Shown here: positions 1 to 9,600 of the stretch, piece by piece
Layout: each line of letters starts with the position of its first letter
How positions within the stretch are numbered: the first letter of the stretch is position 1
Assembly: GCA_003132805.1 (NCBI GenBank)
Contig: PKYW01000011.1
Coordinates: forward strand, 1,662-36,711
DNA: 35,050 nucleotides
Source: Candidatus Dormiibacterota bacterium
GTDB lineage: Bacteria > Chloroflexota > Dormibacteria > Aeolococcales > Aeolococcaceae
Reading direction: 5' to 3'
The notes under the pieces: model-generated
Seen by the model: the letters and a program-made list of their open reading frames with translations, nothing else
Told to the model about the DNA's origin: nothing
Database searches by the model: none
Position numbers and translations under genes: made by a program

Positions 1-822
1 CCGGTGCAGACGCTGATCCAGGCCGCAAGCATCTGGTCCGCGGCGACGGTTGCGGCGGGTCGCGTCCTCACCGTGCTGCGACTCGACGCGGACCTCGCCT
101 CACCGGCAGATCCGGCAGAACCGATCGATGGCGACCTTGTCGATGAGGAGTCGGGGTTGAGCGCGCCTCGCGGACTCCTGACCGCGGTGGTGATCGCGGA
201 TCCCGACGTCGCCAGCGCGACCGCCGCACGACTCGGGCGCCTCATGGATCCATCCGGCAATGCAAGGGTGACCCTGGGAGGAGTCGCGCTCGATCGTCTA
301 ATGGTTGACGAGGTGCGGCGCCGCATCCTCGTCGTCGATCGCGATCCGCAACTGCTGGTCGGCTCGCTGCGCGACGCTGTCGATACGCCGAGCGCTCGAC
401 CGGACGCGGCGGACCCGCGGCCGAGCGTTGATGAAGCGATCGCTGCGGCATCCGGTGCCGACATCGTGGCGGGGCTTGGCCACGGGCTCGACTCGCAGGT
501 CTCCGAGCGTGGCCGATCGCTCTCGGGTGGTCAACGACAGCGCATCGCGCTTGCCGCGGCGCTCCGCGCCGACCCGGACGTTCTGGTCCTCGATGAGCCG
601 ACGAGCGCCGTCGACGCGCACACCGAGGCGATCATCGGTGAGCGGCTCGGCGCCCTCCGAAGTGGGCGCACGACGGTCATCTTCACCACCAGCCCGCTGC
701 TGCTCGCGCGCGCGGATCGGGTCGCCTTCCTCGATAACGGCACGGTCGCAACCGGAACGCATACCCAGTTGATGGCCACGAACGCGCGCTACCGCCTGGT
801 GGTCACCAGGGGCGGCGAATGA
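1..822 (+). CDS. ABC exporter half with degenerate NBD (5' partial)
   Basis: This is the C-terminal part of an ABC exporter subunit; its transmembrane domain lies mostly beyond the left edge, and the reading frame is open from base 1. In the NBD the signature LSGGQRQR (about 520-543) and Walker B with its glutamate (VLVLDEPTS, about 583-609) are intact. The Walker A place reads ADPDVASAT (about 190-220), without the glycines or the catalytic lysine, and the switch histidine is replaced in VIFTTSPLLL. The usual A-loop stretch is also shortened. This NBD therefore cannot form a normal ATP site itself but can lend its signature to a partner. The stop overlaps the next gene's ATG by 4 bases, and that gene's NBD has the complementary defects, so the two very probably form a heterodimer. 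The substrate is unknown. Confidence 0.9.
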   Translation, partial: PVQTLIQAASIWSAATVAAGRVLTVLRLDADLASPADPAEPIDGDLVDEESGLSAPRGLLTAVVIADPDVASATAARLGRLMDPSGNARVTLGGVALDRLMVDEVRRRILVVDRDPQLLVGSLRDAVDTPSARPDAADPRPSVDEAIAAASGADIVAGLGHGLDSQVSERGRSLSGGQRQRIALAAALRADPDVLVLDEPTSAVDAHTEAIIGERLGALRSGRTTVIFTTSPLLLARADRVAFLDNGTVATGTHTQLMATNARYRLVVTRGGE

Positions 823-2660
823 GCCGCGACATGGCGTCCATCCTCCCCGTGGCCGGCGGCCGCGCGGCGTGGCGCAGCCTGCGGTCGAGCCTCGCGGAGC
901 GCCGCGGACTCATCGCCGGCGCCATTGCGTTGCAGATGGCGGCGAGCGCCGCCGGTCTGGTGGGACCGCAACTCCTCGAGCGAATCATCAACAGCTCCGG
1001 TGCACTCACCGACGCGACCATCGACCGCACCGCGCTGCTGTTCACCATCGCGCTGCTCGTCCAGACGGTGTTCACCGCGGGGGCCCGCGCCTGCGGTGCG
1101 CTCACCGGCGAGTACGTCCTCGCCCGCCTCCGTGAGCGGTTCATCTCCACTGTGCTCGCACTACCCATCGGCATCGTGGAGCGCGCCGGAACGGGGGATC
1201 TGATGACCCGTGCGTCCACTGATGTCGACGACATGTCGCAGGCGGTGCGCCGAGGACTGCCGGAGCTGCTCGTGGCTGGCGTCACCGGCGTCCTTGCGAT
1301 CGTCGCGCTCGTCGTCACTGCTCCGATTCTCGGCCTCGTCGTGGTGCCGGTCATTCCGCCACTCGTGCTCGCCACGCGTTGGTACCTGCACCGCGCGCGG
1401 CCCGCGTACCAGCAGCAGGCCGCGGCCGAAGCCGTGGTGAATGCCGACCTCCAGGAAACCGTCAACGCTGCGCGAACCATCGAATCGTTGCGCCTCGGCG
1501 CGCGCCGCATCGCCCAGACCGACGACGACATTCGCGATTGGATCGCATGGGAACGGCGGACCCTGCGCCTGCGCACCGTGTTCTTCGGATCCTGCGAGGC
1601 CGCGTACATCGTGCCTTTGGTGCTGTGCCTCCTTTTCGGCGGCCTCCTGGTGATCCATGGCCAGCTGTCGATCGGTGCCGTCGCCGCCGCTGCCCTGTAT
1701 ACGCAACAGCTCGTGTCTCCGGTCGACACCCTGCTCGCCTGGCAGGATGAGGTGCAGCTTGCGTCTGCGTCGCTCTCGCGCGTGGTCGGCGTTTCCGAGG
1801 TGCCGGCTGCGGAGATCACCGAGCGCATCCCGTCGGACCAGCGATTGGTTGCGGACCAAGTGCATTTCGCCTACAACGAAGATGCCGACGTGCTGCATGG
1901 CATCGACCTCTCACCCGACGTGGGCGCGCGACTTGCGGTGGTCGGCCCCAGTGGGGCGGGGAAGAGCACGCTCGCACTGCTCCTCGCCGGCGTTCATGCG
2001 CCGCGGACAGGATCGGTGGAGTTCGGCGGCGTGGAACCGCACCTGCTGCCGCCTGAACGGCTCCGCCGCGAGGTGGCGCTCGTCACCCAGGAGCATCACC
2101 TGTTCGCCTGCTCACTGCGTGACAACCTCCGCCTCGCCCGGGCCAACGTGAACGACGAGCAGTTGCTTGCGGTCCTCGAAGCCGTCGATGCGATGCAGGC
2201 TTTCGGTGCCCTTCCGGCAGGGTTGGACACCATCATCGGGTCGGGCGGAACGTCGATCAGTCCTGGATTCGCTCAGCAGATCGCGGTCGCGCGTCTGTTG
2301 CTCGCCGATCCGCACACGCTCGTGCTCGACGAAGCCACCTCTCTGCTCGACTCGCGCGCGGCCCGGCACCTCGAGCGCTCGGTCGCCGTGCTGCTCGAGG
2401 GCCGCACGGTCATCGCGATATCCCATCGGCTGCACGCGGCACACGACGCGGAGATCGTCGTGGTGGTGGAGGACGGTCGTATCAGTGAGTACGGGACTCA
2501 CGCAGCGCTGCTGAGCGCCGGTGGTGCCTACGCCCGCCTGTGGAGCACGTGGCGGCAGGAGTCGGCGGAACCTGGCTCTCAGGAGAGCGTCGGTCCAAGT
2601 GCTTCGACCGCCGACTGGACCGGAAGCACAGATATCTTGCCGTCCGAGCAGAAGACCTGA
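819..2660 (+). CDS. ABC exporter subunit, TMD-NBD, partner of the upstream half
   Basis: A full half-transporter of 613 residues with an exporter membrane domain (about residues 20-320, hydrophobic helices) and a C-terminal NBD. Walker A GPSGAGKST (about residue 376), the Q-loop (VTQEHHLF), Walker B with glutamate (LVLDEATS, about 503) and the H-loop (ISHRL, about 536) are intact. The signature is lost: ISPGFAQQ replaces LSGGQ (about residue 482). The upstream gene has the reverse pattern, so a heterodimer would have one composite working site (Walker A here, signature there) and one dead site. The ATG overlaps the upstream stop, suggesting coupled translation. The last 82 bases overlap the convergent lipoprotein gene, and the tail after about residue 575 is low-complexity and probably unstructured. 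The substrate cannot be told. Confidence 0.93.
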   Translation: MSRDMASILPVAGGRAAWRSLRSSLAERRGLIAGAIALQMAASAAGLVGPQLLERIINSSGALTDATIDRTALLFTIALLVQTVFTAGARACGALTGEYVLARLRERFISTVLALPIGIVERAGTGDLMTRASTDVDDMSQAVRRGLPELLVAGVTGVLAIVALVVTAPILGLVVVPVIPPLVLATRWYLHRARPAYQQQAAAEAVVNADLQETVNAARTIESLRLGARRIAQTDDDIRDWIAWERRTLRLRTVFFGSCEAAYIVPLVLCLLFGGLLVIHGQLSIGAVAAAALYTQQLVSPVDTLLAWQDEVQLASASLSRVVGVSEVPAAEITERIPSDQRLVADQVHFAYNEDADVLHGIDLSPDVGARLAVVGPSGAGKSTLALLLAGVHAPRTGSVEFGGVEPHLLPPERLRREVALVTQEHHLFACSLRDNLRLARANVNDEQLLAVLEAVDAMQAFGALPAGLDTIIGSGGTSISPGFAQQIAVARLLLADPHTLVLDEATSLLDSRAARHLERSVAVLLEGRTVIAISHRLHAAHDAEIVVVVEDGRISEYGTHAALLSAGGAYARLWSTWRQESAEPGSQESVGPSASTADWTGSTDILPSEQKT

Positions 2661-3325
2661 CCGTCGGTGTAACCCTGAACGCTCAGGTTGGCGACGACAG
2701 GAATTGACGTGCCGGGTGTAAGCACGCGGACCCTCGCCGCGGTCACACATGGCTCGATGACGTCGTCACCGAAGAAGTTGATGAAAGCTGCCGGCGCTAC
2801 CCCGGAAGGGCAGCCGTTCGACTCACCGCAAGGAAGGAGACTGATTGCTTCGAGGCGTGCCCTGCCTCCAAAGGTTGCCGTGGTCTCCACCCAGCGAGTG
2901 GACACGAGGCCGCCAGCGGGATTCAGGAATTGCAGCGTTGCCCAGCCATGAATCCTGCACGGCCGCGTGCCGCGGTTCCAGATCGCCAGTGACACCGCGA
3001 CGCTCCCCGCACCGCCGCCGCTGAGTGCCGGCCAGAATGCGATCTGCAGTTGTGATCCCGTGCAGGTGAGTTCCCCGGCTGTGACGATCGGTGCGGTGGG
3101 CGAGGGCGTTGGCGGCGCAGTCGGGGAGATCGTCGGCGTCGCGGTGGGCGCAATCGAGGGCGCTATTGGAGGTTGCGTGTTGAGTGGCGCGTTCGATGCG
3201 GTTGGGACCAGAGGCGAACTCGTGCATGATACGAGCGTCGCAGTCAGGGCGCTCGCAACAAGGAGGCCGTAACGGGCCATCCGTTGCGATGCTCCCGCGA
3301 AGAAGCGTTGATCTGGCGCCGACAT
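2579..3325 (-). CDS. DUF4232-type secreted lipoprotein
   Basis: A 248-residue protein with a hydrophobic N-terminal signal ending in a lipobox (LVSC), then a Pro/Thr/Ser-rich linker of about 45 residues, then a globular domain. That domain has an NRGTRPCRIHGWATL-like strand and conserved cysteines, as expected for DUF4232 proteins of Gram-positive-type bacteria. It is probably anchored outside the membrane; its function is unknown. The ATG at 3280 (MARYGLL, preceded by GGGAG at suitable distance) is a good alternative start that places the signal peptide at the very N-terminus. The 3' end overlaps the convergent ABC gene by 82 bases, which is unusual and means both C-termini are read from the same DNA. 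Confidence 0.8.
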   Translation of the reverse strand: MSAPDQRFFAGASQRMARYGLLVASALTATLVSCTSSPLVPTASNAPLNTQPPIAPSIAPTATPTISPTAPPTPSPTAPIVTAGELTCTGSQLQIAFWPALSGGGAGSVAVSLAIWNRGTRPCRIHGWATLQFLNPAGGLVSTRWVETTATFGGRARLEAISLLPCGESNGCPSGVAPAAFINFFGDDVIEPCVTAARVRVLTPGTSIPVVANLSVQGYTDGQVFCSDGKISVLPVQSAVEALGPTLS

Positions 3326-3378
3326 CGTCGCCTTGATAACGCGCTCGTTGCGCGTGCGGTTCCGTCCGCGTGTCGCTG

Positions 3379-3822
3379 TCAGAAGGTGCCGACGACGACG
3401 AACCCGACGATCAGCGCGGCAATCGCGGCGGCCGCCCCTGACACCGGCCAGACCCAGGCGTTGGGTCGTCGGATCGGCGGGATCGTCGCGGCGGCGATCG
3501 AGAGCAGGGCCGCAGTGATCAGTAGCGCTATGCCGATGCTGAGGATCCCAATGACGCCTAATGCGGCGCTTCCCGCCGCAGCCGACAGGAACACGGTTTT
3601 CGCCGCCGCAGATCTACCGCCCAGTACGCATGCCGTCCCCAGGACCGAGGCGGCTGCGATCGCGGCGATGTACCCGGTGATGAACGGTACGATCCCGGGT
3701 AGGGGCGGAGGCCCGTTCTGACTATGGACGGCGACCGTGAGGTACGCCCAGTCGCTGGCGACGGCCACGACCGCGGCGAGCAGTCCCGCAGTCAACTGCC
3801 TCTGTCGATGTGCTCCTTCCAT
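3379..3822 (-). CDS. Small integral membrane protein, four predicted helices
   Basis: A 147-residue hydrophobic protein of no family I recognise. About four membrane spans are visible: near residues 10-32, 42-68, 74-108 (possibly two) and 122-146, separated by short polar loops such as IRRPN. It has no signal peptide and no catalytic motif. It is followed on the same strand, after 53 bases, by the lipoprotein gene, so the two may be co-transcribed. The divergent sigma factor gene lies 97 bases away on the other side. Confidence 0.6.
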   Translation of the reverse strand: MEGAHRQRQLTAGLLAAVVAVASDWAYLTVAVHSQNGPPPLPGIVPFITGYIAAIAAASVLGTACVLGGRSAAAKTVFLSAAAGSAALGVIGILSIGIALLITAALLSIAAATIPPIRRPNAWVWPVSGAAAAIAALIVGFVVVGTF

Positions 3823-3919
3823 CCCGGTGACGCCACTTTAGTACGCGCCGTCCGGTCCAATGACACTTTCCTCGCAGCCCGCCCGTATTAAGCCGTGACC
3901 ACGTTGGCAAGGAGGGTCA

Positions 3920-4456
3920 GTGACGTCGCTGGAGGGCCGCTCGGGCGCGGTGGATGTCGTGCCCTCACGCGATGCCGAGGCCGATGCCTTCGAGGCGGAG
4001 CTGCGCCCTTTGCTCCAAGAGGCAGTGCGTCTCGCGACAGGAATGCTCCTGAGCGCAGTTGAGGCAGAGGACGCCGTGCAGGAGGCGTGTGTGCGTGCCT
4101 GGGGCCGTCGCGCCAACCGCCGCCAAGGGACAGACCTGCGCCCGTGGTTCCTGGGCATCGTTGCCAATCAATGCCGCGAGGTGCGCAGAGGACGCTGGTG
4201 GCGAGTTGTGCGGAGCGACAAGCCCGGTGATAGCAGCGACGCGCATGACGGCGACACCTCCGCGTTGATCGATCTGCGGGATGCGATTGCGCAACTGCCT
4301 TATCGGCGCCGCCTGATCATCGTGCTGCGCTACTACCTCGACCTGCCGTTCGAGGAGGTCGCCGCGGCCGCCGGTTGCTCGGTCGACGCGGCCAAAGCGC
4401 TGGCGCAGCGTGGGACGGCCGACCTGCAACGCGCGCTGACGGGAGAGCCCCGCTGA
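3920..4456 (+). CDS. ECF-type RNA polymerase sigma factor
   Basis: A 178-residue sigma-70 family factor with only regions 2 and 4. Region 2 is about residues 25-90 (AEDAVQEACVRAWGRR, then LRPWFLGIVANQCREVRR). Region 4 is about 115-170 (LPYRRRLIIVLRYYLDLPFEEVAAAAGCSVDAAKALAQRG), including the helix-turn-helix that reads the -35 element. The start is GTG, preceded by AAGGAGGG with a short spacer. The stop overlaps the ATG of the next gene by one base (TGATG). That neighbour is a single-pass membrane protein with a large outer domain, so this is most likely an ECF sigma held by a membrane anti-sigma. Its target promoters are unknown. Confidence 0.92.
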   Translation: MTSLEGRSGAVDVVPSRDAEADAFEAELRPLLQEAVRLATGMLLSAVEAEDAVQEACVRAWGRRANRRQGTDLRPWFLGIVANQCREVRRGRWWRVVRSDKPGDSSDAHDGDTSALIDLRDAIAQLPYRRRLIIVLRYYLDLPFEEVAAAAGCSVDAAKALAQRGTADLQRALTGEPR

Positions 4457-5862
4457 TGGCTGTCAACACCGAGGAGGAGTTGCACCGCCGCGTCCATGAG
4501 GCAATCAACTCGACGCTCCCACGGGCCGGTGTCGAGCAGCGGGTGCTGCAGCACGCTCGCGAGCAGATCGTGCGAGCATCCGCACCGCGGATCTCGTGGA
4601 TGCCGCTCGGGAGAGGAGTGGGAGGTGCATTCATCGCCCTCGCGGTCATCGCGCTGATCGGCGGTGCTCTTGGTCTGACGCTGAGCCTGCGGAATCACGC
4701 GACGTCTGCCCCGGCGAAAGCTCCACAGCAGATCCTCACGACGAGCCCACCGGCGACCCCCCCGGTGGTCGCGGTACCAACGACGGCACCGTCCACGGCG
4801 CTCGTCTTCAGCCCAACCGCGGTGAGCTTCGCCACTGCGTCTGACGGTTGGACCATCGGACAGGTCTGTAATCCATCGAGCTGCGCGCTCGCTGTCTACC
4901 GGACAACCGATGCCGGCACACGGTGGACACCGGTGCACTTCTCGGTGAAGGTCGACATAGGCAATAGCACCCTCAACATTCGCGCCGCGTCGACCGCGGA
5001 CGCATGGATCTGGGGTATGTCCGATGGCCGCGGACTTCTCGTGGCAACGCACAACGGTGGCGTGAGCTGGCAGTCAATGGCGGTCGGCAATGCGCTCGTC
5101 GCAGATGTCGAGCTCGCGCAGGGAACGGCGTGGGCGGTGACCACCTGCTCGATTCCCAAGCCGTGCACGGCAAGCCTGTTCTCGCAATCTGTCGGCGGTG
5201 GGACATGGTCTGATCTCGGCACATTGCCCGCTGCGGTACGGGCGCCGATCGACAACAACTCGACCATCCCACTGGCGCAACTCATACGCGTTGGCGACGA
5301 GGTCTGGATCCTTGATGCCAACCAGCAGGGGCCCGCACTCGTACGCAGCCAGAACAATGGCCGCACATGGTCATCCCTTCCGCTCCCATGCACCGTCGGT
5401 GCCACCGCGATCCTCGGGGCGTCGTCTGCCGATCACCTGATGCTTGCCTGCGGAAATGAAGGGGCGTTTCCGGCACCGCAAGAGGTATGGACGTCCAGCG
5501 ATGGCGGCTCCAAGTGGGTCCTGCGCAGCCGAGAGGGATACGACTCCGGCTTCTCACCGCCTGCGGCGAATGTCGGATCCATCAACAGTGGTGGCGCGCC
5601 CATCGGTCTCGCCGTCCTGAGCACCACGACGGCCTGGATGGCGAATGACCGCGAGGACGATCTCGTGACTCATGACGGAGGAGTCGTCTGGACCCATGGC
5701 GCGCTACCTCCGGACTCCTTTGGTGGCGCCGGCGGCGCTGAAGGGATCGGGTTCGAGGACTCGGAACATGGCTGGACGTTCGTCCCAGGGGGGATCTGGA
5801 CAACCAGCGACGGCGGTACCACGTGGCACCAGCTCCCGAGCATCAACGTGCCGGCAGCGTGA
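4456..5862 (+). CDS. Membrane protein with seven Asp-box repeats; likely anti-sigma sensor
   Basis: A 468-residue protein from the ATG that overlaps the sigma gene stop; the in-frame start at 4375 lies inside the sigma gene and is rejected. It has about 50 cytoplasmic residues, one membrane helix (about 55-76), a Pro/Thr/Ala-rich linker, then an extracytoplasmic domain. I count seven Asp-box/BNR-like motifs: TTDAGTRW, THNGGVSW, QSVGGGTW, SQNNGRTW, SSDGGSKW, THDGGVVW and TSDGGTTW. This suits a seven-bladed beta-propeller of the Ycf48/sialidase-like type. Co-translation with an ECF factor suggests that the cytoplasmic tail binds the sigma and the propeller senses something outside. No HxxxCxxC zinc anti-sigma motif is visible in the short tail, so the binding mode is open. 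Confidence 0.8.
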   Translation: MAVNTEEELHRRVHEAINSTLPRAGVEQRVLQHAREQIVRASAPRISWMPLGRGVGGAFIALAVIALIGGALGLTLSLRNHATSAPAKAPQQILTTSPPATPPVVAVPTTAPSTALVFSPTAVSFATASDGWTIGQVCNPSSCALAVYRTTDAGTRWTPVHFSVKVDIGNSTLNIRAASTADAWIWGMSDGRGLLVATHNGGVSWQSMAVGNALVADVELAQGTAWAVTTCSIPKPCTASLFSQSVGGGTWSDLGTLPAAVRAPIDNNSTIPLAQLIRVGDEVWILDANQQGPALVRSQNNGRTWSSLPLPCTVGATAILGASSADHLMLACGNEGAFPAPQEVWTSSDGGSKWVLRSREGYDSGFSPPAANVGSINSGGAPIGLAVLSTTTAWMANDREDDLVTHDGGVVWTHGALPPDSFGGAGGAEGIGFEDSEHGWTFVPGGIWTTSDGGTTWHQLPSINVPAA

Positions 5863-5885
5863 CCAATCGCAACAGAGCGATCGAC

Positions 5886-6239
5886 TCAGCCCCCCGACTT
5901 GTCGATCACGTCGAAGAGGTTGCCCTCGGGATCCTGGAGGGTCACGAAGTCGTCGCCGGGTTCCGGCGTACGCGGAAAGCGCACCGCCCCGAGCTCGAGC
6001 AGGCGCGCCACCTCACCCGCCGGATCGGCCGTGTACAGATCGAGGTGCAGGCGGTTTTTGCCGATGCGCGGCTCGGGCACCCGCTGGAGCGACACGTTGA
6101 CGTGGTCTCCATCTGGGTCCCGGAGCACGGCCCATCCATCCTCTGGCGGATCGCGAGGCACGTAGCGGAGCGCCGCCGTCCAGAACCCGTACATGGCCGG
6201 GAAGTCGTTGCAGTCGATCACCACTGATCCGACGTACAT
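5886..6239 (-). CDS. VOC family (glyoxalase/bleomycin-resistance fold) protein
   Basis: A 117-residue single VOC-domain protein. It has the typical start (VGSVVIDCNDFPAMYGFWTAAL), a central strand with NRLHLDLYTADP and the closing motif VTLQDPEGNLFDVID, which carries the usual metal-ligand glutamate region. The length matches single-domain VOC proteins that dimerise. The ATG at 6239 has AGAGGG about 8 bases upstream; the in-frame extension to 6461 has shadow-like composition and is rejected. Such proteins may be isomerases, dioxygenases or drug-binding proteins, and the substrate cannot be read from the sequence. It is convergent with the propeller gene, with a 23-base gap. Confidence 0.85.
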   Translation of the reverse strand: MYVGSVVIDCNDFPAMYGFWTAALRYVPRDPPEDGWAVLRDPDGDHVNVSLQRVPEPRIGKNRLHLDLYTADPAGEVARLLELGAVRFPRTPEPGDDFVTLQDPEGNLFDVIDKSGG

Positions 6240-6330
6240 ATGGAATCCCTCTGAGACAGGTTGCTCACGGAGTCGACAGGATGCCGTGTCCATGATTCGA
6301 CCGTGATCCAACCGCGATAGGGGATGAGCA

Positions 6331-6573
6331 ATGCTCGCGATCGACGTCAGGGACAGCGACATCATGGAGACAACGCAGCACCGCCCGGGCGGCGTCACGC
6401 GCATGCTGGCCGCGCTGCAGGAGGCCGGTCTCCGGGTGATTCGCATTGAACCGCGGATCAATGAAACCGGGCTCTATCGCGTGACATTCGTCGACAGCCC
6501 CGAGCTTGCGGTTCGGATCCTCAACGCGATCGGTCGCCGGGTGAGCCCCTCGGTCTCCACAGCCGCGGGCTAG
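6331..6573 (+). CDS. Small protein, possibly ACT-like fold
   Basis: An 80-residue protein with AGGGG about 8 bases before its ATG. The middle (VTRMLAALQEAGLRVIRIEPRINETGLYRVTFVDSP) has a helix followed by two strands, as in ACT or related small regulatory ferredoxin-like folds. The similarity is by pattern only. It lies alone between the VOC gene (divergent) and the large ABC gene (same strand, 83 bases on). No signal peptide or membrane helix is present. It could be a ligand-binding regulator or a hypothetical protein of another fold. Confidence 0.5.
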   Translation: MLAIDVRDSDIMETTQHRPGGVTRMLAALQEAGLRVIRIEPRINETGLYRVTFVDSPELAVRILNAIGRRVSPSVSTAAG

Positions 6574-6656
6574 CGAGCGGCTTTCGAGCGCAGTCGCGCT
6601 ACGCTGACGGCGTCCGTTTGACTGGCTGAGGATCTACGAACGACCAACGAACGCGG

Positions 6657-9600
6657 TTGAGCGAAGCTCGCGACAAGCCCGGGTGGATTCGGCGCCTCTG
6701 GGGCTACATGCTCCGGCACCGGCGGGATGTCGTGCTGTCGGTGGGAGCCGCAGCGCTCGGCAGCGTGACCCAGACGGCCGTCCCGCTGGTCGCACGTCAG
6801 ATCGTGGACGGGGTCATCCTCACCAGGACGTCGGCGTTGTGGCCGTGGCTCGTGCTGCTTGTCGTGCTCGCCGCCGCCAGCTTCGGGTTCGCCTACATCC
6901 GACGCTACCGGGGTGGTCGAGTGGCGCTCGAGGTCCAGTACGACCTGCGCAACGACATGCACGACCATCTGCAGGCCCTGGACTTCGACAATCTCGGCCG
7001 CATGCCGACCGGGCAGCTGGTCGCTCGCGCCAACTCGGACTCGACGCTGGTCCAGGGACTGCTCAGCTTCTTCCCGATCATGAGCAGCAACATCCTTCTG
7101 CTCCTGCTCTCGCTCGGCGTGATGATCTACCTCTCGCCGCTGCTGGCGCTCGTCGCTGTGGTGGTCGCGCCGAGCCTGCTGATCGTGTCCTACCGCATGC
7201 GCTGGCGTGTCTTTCCGGCAACCTGGGACGGACAGCAGCGCGAAGGTGAGCTTGTCCAGATCGTCGACGAGGATGTCAACGGCGTCCGCGTGGTCAAGGC
7301 GTTCGCCCAGGAGCAGCGCGAGCTCGATCGCGTCGCGGATGCCGCCAAGGCGGTGTACGGGTCACAGATGCGGGCCGTTCGCCTGCAGTCGCGGTATCAG
7401 CCGCTGCTCGAGGCGATCCCCTCATTCGCGCAGGTTGCGATCCTCGCTCTTGGCGGATGGCTCGCGCTCCATCACGACATCACGCTCGGCACCTTCCTTG
7501 CGTTCTCGACTTACGTCACCCAGCTCCTGGCGCCGGCCCGACAGCTCGCCGGGGTCCTGACGATCGGCCAGCAGGCTCGGGCAGGCCTGGAGCGCATCTT
7601 CCAGCTCCTCGACCTGCCCGCGGCCATTGCCGACGCACCCGATGCGGTCGAGCTCCCCGAGCTCCGCGGTGACATCCGCTTCTCGAATGTGCATTTCCGC
7701 TACGGGGACGGTGACCCGGTGCTCAAGGGGGTTGACCTGCACGTGGCGCCCGGGGAGCGCGTGGCCATCGTTGGTCCAAGCGGGAGCGGCAAGTCCACCC
7801 TGGCGATGCTCGTCCCGCGCTTCTACGACCCCACCGAGGGGGCGGCTCTCGTGGACGGGTACGACGTGCGCAACGTCACGCTTCGCTCGCTGCGGCGTCA
7901 AGTGGGCGTGGTCTTCGAGGACAGCTTCCTGTTCTCGGACTCGGTTCGCGAGAACATCGCGTACGGGCGGCCGGACGCGACCGACGAGCAGATCGAGGCA
8001 GCCGCGCGCGCCGCGCAAGCACACGAGTTCATCGAGGAGCTGCCCCGCGGTTACGACACCGCGATCGGCGAGCGAGGGCTGACACTCTCCGGGGGGCAAC
8101 GCCAGAGGATCGCGCTCGCACGGGCGATCCTGTATGACCCGCGCATCCTCATTCTCGACGACGCCACCAGCGCGATCGACGCGCGCGTCGAGGCAGCGGT
8201 GCACGACGCACTCCGCGGGATCATGGCCGGCCGCACGACACTGCTCATCGCGCACCGCCGGTCGACCCTGCACCTCGCCGACCGGATCGTCGTGCTCGAT
8301 GGCGGCGTCGTGGTCGAGGAGGGCACGCACGACGAGCTCATCGCGCGCAGCGCGCTGTACAGAACGCTGGTGTCCGGGCTCGAGGAGCTCGACGCGGCGG
8401 AGATCGGCGATTCCATCGAAGCGCTCGCGAGCCTCGCGTCCACTGTCGGGGCCGACGGCACCACCGCGGCCGCGTGGGCGGGCGACAGCCAGCGATCCGG
8501 CAACCGGACGGCCGCGCGCATCATGGGTGCCCCTTCCCTCGGCCCGGGCCTTGGGGGCGGCGGTGGCGGTGGATGGCGCCTCAACCTCGCTCCGACCCCG
8601 GAACTCCTCGCGCGCGTCGCACGCCTCAGACCTGTCCGCGACATCGCGAAGGTCGACCTCGAGCGCGAGTCGCGACCGGACAGGAACTTCAGCCTGTTCC
8701 GGTTGTTGCGTGAGTTCAAGGGGCCATTGGTGCTCGGGCTGCTGTTCGTGGTCGTCGACGGGCTCATGACGCTCGCAGGACCGGTGCTCGTCAAGACGGG
8801 GCTCGACAATGGCGTGGCGAAGGGATCGACATTCGTCCTCTTCGCCGCAGCGGGCGTGTTCCTCGTGGTCACGCTCGTCGACCTCATCGACGAGATCGGC
8901 GAGACGTTTGTGACGGGGCGAGCCGCGCAGCGCATCATGCTGTCGCTGCGCATTCGAATTTGGGCGCAGCTGCAACGCCTTTCGCTCGACTACTACGAGC
9001 GCGAGATGGCCGGTCGAATCATGACCCGGATGACGACCGACGTCGACCAGTTCGAATCGCTCATCGAGAACGGGCTGCTCTCCGCGCTTGTCTCGATCGT
9101 GACGTTTGTCGGTGTCGGCGTGGCGTTGGTCGTCATCAACGCGGAGCTGGGGCTCTGCACGCTCTCGGTGGCGGTCCCGCTCGCGGTCGCGACGGTGATC
9201 TTCCGCCAGAAGGCGGCACGGCTGTACAGCATCTCGCGCGAGCGGATCGCGATCGTCAACGCGGATTTCCAGGAGAGTCTCTCCGGCGTTCGCGAGTCGC
9301 AGGCCTTCGTGCACGAGGGTGCTGCGATGGCGCAGTTTCACCGGCTCGGACGCTCCTATCTCGACACGCGTGTCGCGGCGCAGCGTCTGGTCGCGACGTA
9401 CTTCCCGTTCGTGCAGTTCATGTCCGCGGTGGCCGACGCCATCGTGCTCGGCGTCGGCGCGCACCTGATCGAAACCGGGCATCTCACCTCGGGAGCGCTC
9501 ATCGCGTTCCTGCTCTACATCGACCTCTTCTTCTCACCGATCCAGCAGCTTTCTCAGGTGTTCGACGCGTGGCAGCAGACGCGCGTATCGGTGGGTCGCA

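Noticed and set aside
803-1828. 341-codon open frame on the - strand under the second ABC gene
   Set aside because: Ser/Arg/Thr-rich shadow of a clear ABC transporter gene.
5864-5880. ATCGC/GCGAT short inverted repeat between the propeller and VOC genes
   Set aside because: Only a 5-bp stem without a U-tract; too weak to call a terminator.
7422-9482. 686-codon open frame on the - strand under the fused ABC gene
   Set aside because: Antisense to a protein with all ABC motifs; its composition (R, D, E, H-rich, no fold) is that of a GC-rich shadow frame.
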